Part shown: positions 6,549 through 7,000 of the stretch, one piece after another
How the letters are laid out: each line of letters starts with the position of its first letter
Position numbering within the stretch: position 1 is the first letter of the stretch
NCBI GenBank assembly: GCA_947474485.1
Contig: CANJJP010000082.1
Location: forward strand, 1-7,000
Direction of reading: 5' to 3'
DNA: 7,000 nt
DNA from: Bacteroidota bacterium
GTDB taxonomy: Bacteria > Bacteroidota > Bacteroidia > B-17B0 > Aurantibacillaceae
The notes under the pieces: model-generated
What the model was told of the DNA's origin: nothing
What the model saw: the letters and a program-made list of their open reading frames with translations, nothing else
Databases searched by the model: none
Program-made: the position numbers and the translations under genes

Positions 6549-6567
6549 CAAAATTAAGTTAATTTTG
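6549..6567. promoter_or_regulatory. Perfect 19-base palindrome with back-to-back divergent -7 boxes
   Basis: CAAAATTAA-g-TTAATTTTG is a perfect inverted repeat with 9-bp arms and one central base. Its right arm supplies TAATTTTG on the plus strand (6560-6567) and its left arm supplies the same TAATTTTG on the minus strand (6556-6549). Both match TAnnTTTG exactly. The plus box would drive the gene starting at 6587 with a short leader. The minus box would drive the DUF423-M32 unit with a leader of about 40-45 bases. It could also, or instead, be a repressor site. Confidence 0.5.
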
Positions 6568-6586
6568 TCACTCTTTTAATCCCATT

Positions 6587-7000
6587 ATGAAGAATATATT
6601 AGTTATCGGAGCCGGACGTTCGTCAATTTATTTGATTGAATACTTATTAAATAACTCAACAGAGTACAATTGGAAGATTACAGTTGGTGATGTTGATGAG
6701 GCTTCGGCTAAGTTAAAAACAGCGGGGCATGTAAACGCCAAAGCCATCGCATTCGACATAAACAATGCAGCGCAGCGCGAGGAAGAAATAAAAAAATCAG
6801 ACATAGTAATTTCAATGCTGCCTGCTTTTATGCATGGAGAAGTTGCCAAAGATTGTGTTCGCCTAGGAAAGAACATGGCAACCGCAAGTTATGTATCCGA
6901 TTTAATGAAAGAATTAGATGCGGAAGCGAAACAAAAAGGAATTATTTTAATGAATGAAATAGGTTTAGATCCGGGTATCGACCATGCTTCTGCCTTAAAA
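6587..7000 (+). CDS. Saccharopine dehydrogenase family protein (N-terminal part; runs off window)
   Basis: The frame from ATG 6587 is open for 138 codons to the window end with no stop, so the gene is 3'-truncated by the window. It starts MKNILVIGAGRSSIYLIEYL, a Rossmann dinucleotide-binding motif (GAGRSS, 8-13). Asp35 in TVGDVD, at the end of the second beta strand, is typical of the NAD(P)-binding fold. VISMLPAFMHGEVAKDC (74-90), ATASYVSD (98-105) and MNEIGLDPGIDHASA (122-136) are hallmark blocks of saccharopine dehydrogenase/saccharopine reductase (Lys9-like). Such enzymes interconvert saccharopine and glutamate plus 2-aminoadipate semialdehyde in lysine metabolism; other members act on carboxynorspermidine or related imines. 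The glutamate-proximal C-terminal domain that would help decide the substrate is outside the window. A TAATTTTG box lies 19 bases upstream of the ATG. No ribosome binding site is obvious, as is usual for the phylum. Confidence 0.92.
   Translation, partial: MKNILVIGAGRSSIYLIEYLLNNSTEYNWKITVGDVDEASAKLKTAGHVNAKAIAFDINNAAQREEEIKKSDIVISMLPAFMHGEVAKDCVRLGKNMATASYVSDLMKELDAEAKQKGIILMNEIGLDPGIDHASALK

Noticed and set aside
6628..6876. 82-codon minus-strand open frame
   Set aside because: It is antisense to the saccharopine dehydrogenase-family gene, whose plus-strand frame has clear conserved motifs to the window end.

Overview
The window looks like a chromosomal segment from a member of the Bacteroidota (Flavobacteriia/Sphingobacteriia-like). 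Base composition is strongly A+T-rich. Start codons are preceded by A/T-rich sequence rather than a clear Shine-Dalgarno. Several intergenic regions contain exact or near matches to the Bacteroidota sigma factor -7 box TAnnTTTG. The protein families (long M1 peptidase with a C-terminal outer-membrane barrel, HddC-like/HAD pair, M32 peptidase, saccharopine dehydrogenase family) also fit that phylum. No rRNA, tRNA, CRISPR array, insertion sequence or phage gene is visible.

Left part (1-2499, + strand): the 3' two-thirds or so of an M1-family metallopeptidase gene, cut by the window start just before the third zinc ligand. It continues without interruption into a C-terminal Omp85/surface-antigen-like outer-membrane beta-barrel. 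A 162-residue single-pass membrane protein of unknown function follows after 22 bases. A weak terminator-like hairpin comes after it.

Middle (2584-3283, + strand): a complete HigB-HigA type II toxin-antitoxin module. Its TTG-started toxin lies 15 bases behind an exact TATATTTG promoter box. A perfect inverted repeat TTCCCA-atc-TGGGAA just upstream is a good candidate HigA operator. The antitoxin stop codon directly abuts, tail to tail, the stop codon of the next gene on the other strand.

Right-middle (3284-4523, - strand): a translationally overlapping pair, a sugar-1-phosphate nucleotidyltransferase of HddC type followed by a HAD-IIIA phosphatase of GmhB type. They probably make activated heptose (GDP-D-glycero-alpha-D-manno-heptose or a related sugar) for surface glycans. 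Upstream of it (4593-6499, - strand) is a two-gene unit: a TTG-started DUF423 inner-membrane protein followed after 5 bases by an M32 carboxypeptidase with all hallmark motifs.

Right edge (6587-7000, + strand): the N-terminal 138 codons of a saccharopine dehydrogenase-family gene that runs off the window. It is divergent from the DUF423 gene. The intergenic region holds a perfect 19-base palindrome that places TAnnTTTG boxes back-to-back on the two strands.

Most of the window is ordinary housekeeping and accessory content. I do not see a convincing wholly new system. The items most worth a second look are the peptidase-barrel fusion, the higBA operator, the palindromic divergent promoter and the HAD phosphatase that lacks the GmhB zinc-binding cysteines.
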